Source: Microcaldota archaeon (GTDB lineage: Archaea; Micrarchaeota; Micrarchaeia; Burarchaeales; Fermentimicrarchaeaceae). From it: a stretch of 5,553 bases of DNA. The stretch lies in assembly GCA_026396455.1 (NCBI GenBank), contig JAPLWT010000002.1:1-5553 (forward strand). The letters run 5' to 3'. Below the pieces are notes generated by a model. It saw nothing but the letters and a program-made list of their open reading frames with translations, was not told where the DNA came from and made no database searches. This document shows, one piece after another, positions 4,246 to 5,553 of this stretch (position 1 is the first letter of the stretch; each line of letters opens with the position of its first letter). The position numbers and the translations under genes were made by a program.

Positions 4246-5553
4246 CTAGTACAGATACCCCCAAGTATAAAGCATATCGCTGTCCAGGTTCCATCTCTCC
4301 CCTATATCCGTCCTGTAGAACATGTTTGGAATCATCACATTCTTCACCCTAGAGTATGCCTGTTTTCTCGCGTCATCCATGGTAACCCCAGAGCCGGTCA
4401 CAATCAATGCATAACCTGACTCCCCAGCCAGCCTCCAATCATCCTCAACAAGCTTCACATCACCCAAGTGGATTCCATCAAGGTTCGGCTTCTTGAACAG
4501 GACAGTTGCATCTTCTGAATACTTCTTGAAAGCATCTGGGTCTTTGAATGGGAATGGCGGGACTGCCACAACCACGCAAACCTGAAAGCCTTTCTTTGTC
4601 TTAACTTCTTTTGCCTGCCCGGCAGCCAGCTCCTTAAGGAAGCTGCTCCACTCGTTTGTAATCCCCTCTATCTGCAGGCTTATAGTTGGGTATCCAAATC
4701 TAGTCGTAAATTCGAGTGGGAATATGCCTCTTGAGTTGACGATACAATTAAGGTCGACGTATCCAACATATCCCGAGGCGGCAAGCACATCCTTAATCTT
4801 CAGCAATGTTTCGTTGAAAAGCTTGTTCGGGGGGCACCAGAAACTTGAAGTGCCCATCTCGCCGGTGTTCGGTCCCAGCCCGCCAGGGAACATTTTCTTG
4901 TGCTCGAAGTTTATGAATATCGGCTGTACGAAATCATTCCCATTGAAGAATGCGCCTATTGCAACTTCCACGCCCTGAACGAACTTCTGGAGCTGGAGGC
5001 TCATCTTCTTCGACCAGCTCTTCTTATAGTGTTCTAAGACGTTTACTACGTCATTCCCGTCCTCCTCCTGTCCTATGAACACAAGCTCCTTCTCGTTCTG
5101 CGCCATGCCGCTGGGTTTTATAACGTACCTGTCCGGGTTCTTCTTCACAAACTCAATGGCATCATCAAATCCAATAAAATCCCAATGCGACAATGTATTC
5201 ACTCCTGCCTTGCTAAGCTCATCCTGCCCGAATTCCCTTTCATCCTCAAGGCTATCCGTATACTTTGACCCTCCAACAACTAGCTTTCCATCCTTTCTCA
5301 AATCTTCGGCAATCTGCCCGAAGCCAACATCATCAAAAACTATTACGTCAGCCCAGTCCTTGAACTCCTTCCAGTCATCGCACTTGTCAACAACCCCGTC
5401 ACATACATCCTTCTCAGACTTGTCCCTGATGTAATACTTCACCTCGCTTCCCTCTTTCTTCACCTGCCAGGCCAAGTCGCCAATCAAGCCTTCATAGGAA
5501 ACGAACAGGAATTTAAGTGGTTTCTTCTCCTCCTTTTTCTCTTCAGCAGCAGC
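4246..5553 (-). CDS. PurD-family ATP-grasp ligase (phosphoribosylamine--glycine ligase-like), divergent, N-terminus beyond window edge
   Basis: PurD (GAR synthetase) joins phosphoribosylamine and glycine using ATP, step 2 of purine synthesis. The PurD core starts at KFLFVSYEGLIGDLAW (from 5514) and runs 422 residues to the stop, the normal PurD length. Family marks are an N-terminal Rossmann-like domain, an ATP-grasp domain with YVIKPSG (Lys codon 5116-5118), EHKKMFPGGLGPNTGEMG ending at 4852, the PLEFTTRFGYP metal-site region (about 4684-4716), and a C-terminal ESGYALIVTGSG / YRTDIGERW segment. Departures from the usual family: the ATP loop lacks the GLAAGKGV form (it reads GMAQNEKELV), GPNTGGMG is GPNTGEMG, and EFNxRFGDPE is EFTTRFGYPT, so a Mg-binding Asn is replaced by Thr. 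No ATG, GTG or TTG occurs in frame between 5488 and the edge; starting at TTG 5487 would delete the first beta strand. The frame continues as AAAEEKKEEKKP, so an extension or fused domain lies upstream. The purL/purQ neighbourhood supports a purine role, but true GAR synthetase activity is uncertain. Confidence 0.85.
   Translation of the reverse strand, partial: AAAEEKKEEKKPLKFLFVSYEGLIGDLAWQVKKEGSEVKYYIRDKSEKDVCDGVVDKCDDWKEFKDWADVIVFDDVGFGQIAEDLRKDGKLVVGGSKYTDSLEDEREFGQDELSKAGVNTLSHWDFIGFDDAIEFVKKNPDRYVIKPSGMAQNEKELVFIGQEEDGNDVVNVLEHYKKSWSKKMSLQLQKFVQGVEVAIGAFFNGNDFVQPIFINFEHKKMFPGGLGPNTGEMGTSSFWCPPNKLFNETLLKIKDVLAASGYVGYVDLNCIVNSRGIFPLEFTTRFGYPTISLQIEGITNEWSSFLKELAAGQAKEVKTKKGFQVCVVVAVPPFPFKDPDAFKKYSEDATVLFKKPNLDGIHLGDVKLVEDDWRLAGESGYALIVTGSGVTMDDARKQAYSRVKNVMIPNMFYRTDIGERWNLDSDMLYTWGYLY
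5518..5553 (-). other. Ala/Lys/Glu-rich low-complexity stretch at the N-terminal side of the PurD-like protein
   Basis: Read on the minus strand, in frame with the PurD core, the last 36 bases encode AAAEEKKEEKKP. Ordinary PurD begins within a residue or two of its first strand, so this is extra. Its composition is that of a flexible charged linker or tail, suggesting either a disordered N-terminal tail or a linker to a further domain off the edge. The DNA is correspondingly purine-rich on the coding strand. Confidence 0.7.

Noticed and set aside
5075..5434. 119-codon plus-strand open frame
   Set aside because: Ser/Thr/Pro-rich shadow of the PurD-like gene with no recognisable domain.
5485..5487. 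TTG 5487 as the start of the PurD-like gene
   Set aside because: It would remove the first beta strand and loop (KFLFVSYEG) of the PurD fold, which are encoded in frame just upstream.
5518..5553. Ala/Lys/Glu-rich stretch as the tail of a ribosomal P1/L12 protein
   Set aside because: The composition resembles archaeal P1 tails, but the stretch is in frame with the PurD core with no stop between, and the usual MGGLGxLF ending is absent.
1..5553. tRNA, rRNA, CRISPR arrays, insertion sequences or long direct repeats
   Set aside because: None was seen on reading both strands, and the coding genes account for nearly all the sequence.

Overview
The window looks archaeal. Pointers: a stand-alone PurQ next to a short-type PurL, TATA-like boxes just upstream of start codons (one placed for a leaderless transcript), many AGG/AGA and ATA codons, and a secreted or membrane protein rich in N-glycosylation sequons. 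G+C is about half. The lineage cannot be fixed from the sequence; the compact, divergent proteins would suit a DPANN-type or other uncultured archaeon, but that is a guess.

The plus strand holds three genes. First is the 3' five-sixths or so of purL (1-1914, cut by the window edge), then purQ (1920-2717), coupled to purL by an overlap or a few bases. Together these encode two subunits of FGAM synthase, step 4 of de novo purine synthesis; the third subunit, PurS, is not in the window. After a 40-base gap with TATA-like elements comes a 204-residue protein (2758-3372). It appears to be a miniature cytosolic di-zinc hydrolase of the M42/M28/M20 peptidase type, with every expected metal ligand and catalytic glutamate in order.

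The minus strand holds two genes. From the right edge comes a PurD-family ATP-grasp protein (5553-4246), complete in its PurD core but with an open frame running off the edge through an Ala/Lys/Glu-rich stretch. Its ATP-loop and metal-site motifs differ from standard GAR synthetase. After a 36-base gap carrying a TATA box comes a GTG-started membrane protein (4209-3352) with a signal peptide, a Cys- and sequon-rich outer domain and four membrane helices. It converges on the hydrolase gene, and the two overlap by 21 bases at their 3' ends.

Taken together this is a purine-biosynthesis neighbourhood (PurL, PurQ, a PurD-like protein) with two poorly characterised genes between the purine genes. 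No RNA gene, CRISPR array, insertion sequence or long repeat was seen, and no stretch over 300 bases lacks a gene. I see no convincing new defence or mobile system. The points most worth following are the mini-hydrolase, the divergent and extended PurD, and the membrane protein.
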